DNA of 64,000 bases from Betaproteobacteria bacterium UKL13-2. GTDB lineage: Bacteria > Pseudomonadota > Gammaproteobacteria > Burkholderiales > Usitatibacteraceae. A model generated the notes under the pieces. The model searched no databases and had not been told where the DNA came from. It saw only the letters and a program-made list of their open reading frames with translations. Location: NCBI GenBank assembly GCA_001602455.1, contig CP012157.1, forward strand, positions 2,971,733 through 3,035,732, in the 5' to 3' direction. Made by a program: the position numbers and the translations under genes. Below are positions 63,801 through 64,000 of the stretch, piece after piece (the stretch's first letter is position 1; each line of letters begins with the position of its first letter).

Positions 63801-64000
63801 AGGACACCTCTTTCAAACTGTGTTGCGGTTAGAAACGCGGATCGAAACTACCGATTCCATTTATTTTGTTGACTCTTCAAGGACACCACAAGAATGGCGA
63901 ACGAAGCCCAAAATTATAACAAAACCAGATACTTAGCGCAACTGCGGGGAACGACCGTGACGTACCCACTTAGGCTGACCACAATCCTTGCTCCGCGAAC

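Noticed and set aside
1-64000. CRISPR array, rRNA or tRNA genes, prophage structural genes
   Set aside because: No regularly spaced short repeats, no RNA gene signatures and no phage structural proteins were seen.

Overview
The window reads as chromosome of a betaproteobacterium of Burkholderiales type. The evidence is the complete isc cluster ending in hscB-hscA-fdx-iscX, a DUF3460 protein, the dapA-bamC order, the AI-2E permease divergent from purM-purN-DUF3108, and a trmJ-cysE-iscR neighbourhood. No rRNA, tRNA or CRISPR array was found. The assignment rests on gene content and order only.

The left 27.4 kb is accessory DNA. At 2-6969 lies a candidate conflict or nucleotide-metabolism module. 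It holds a HIT hydrolase (cut by the window edge), a four-helix membrane protein, and an 870-residue protein that joins a PEP-synthase-like kinase front half (ATP-grasp regions plus swivelling His domain) to a MazG-like NTP pyrophosphohydrolase. A HEPN-like gene follows and is broken by an IS1380-family element with a clean 5-bp target duplication. Next come a secreted M1-like metallopeptidase split by an IS3 element, with its signal peptide on the far side, and the tail of a bacteriocin-type ABC exporter.

From 10569 to 27357 five 5'-truncated copies of one IS91-like (rolling-circle) element repeat in the same orientation. All share exactly the same 3' boundary (GCGGATAGG...) but have different far ends. 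Each is followed on its far side by a different cargo: SDR plus LysR; an Imm49 immunity gene; a nested IS481/IS1380 pair with a TetR-controlled retinol-saturase-like/flavodoxin-reductase fusion; and a PoNi-like plus Imm26 immunity pair with the coupled tail of a toxin. This is the layout expected of ISCR-style one-ended capture. The immunity cargo is visibly AT-rich compared with its surroundings.

From about 27.4 kb the window is mostly ordinary chromosome: a YciB-like membrane protein with an FNR-type box, a decayed S46 peptidase, a pair of short inverted-end repeats around a long perfect hairpin, and DUF3460. These are followed by the Fe-S assembly operon (iscR-S-U-A-hscB-hscA-fdx-iscX) with an IscR-like site, cysE and trmJ divergent from suhB, a metallo-hydrolase/HDOD pair, an omega-aminotransferase, mutS, slyD- and bcp-like genes, the ribosomal oxygenase roxA, and an Ala/Pro-repeat lipoprotein. 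The last stretch carries dapA-bamC-MBL, kynU-nadA, a permease, purM-purN-DUF3108, an RsmB-like methyltransferase, an MscS channel, a fatty-acid desaturase, and rpmB-rpmG at the right edge.
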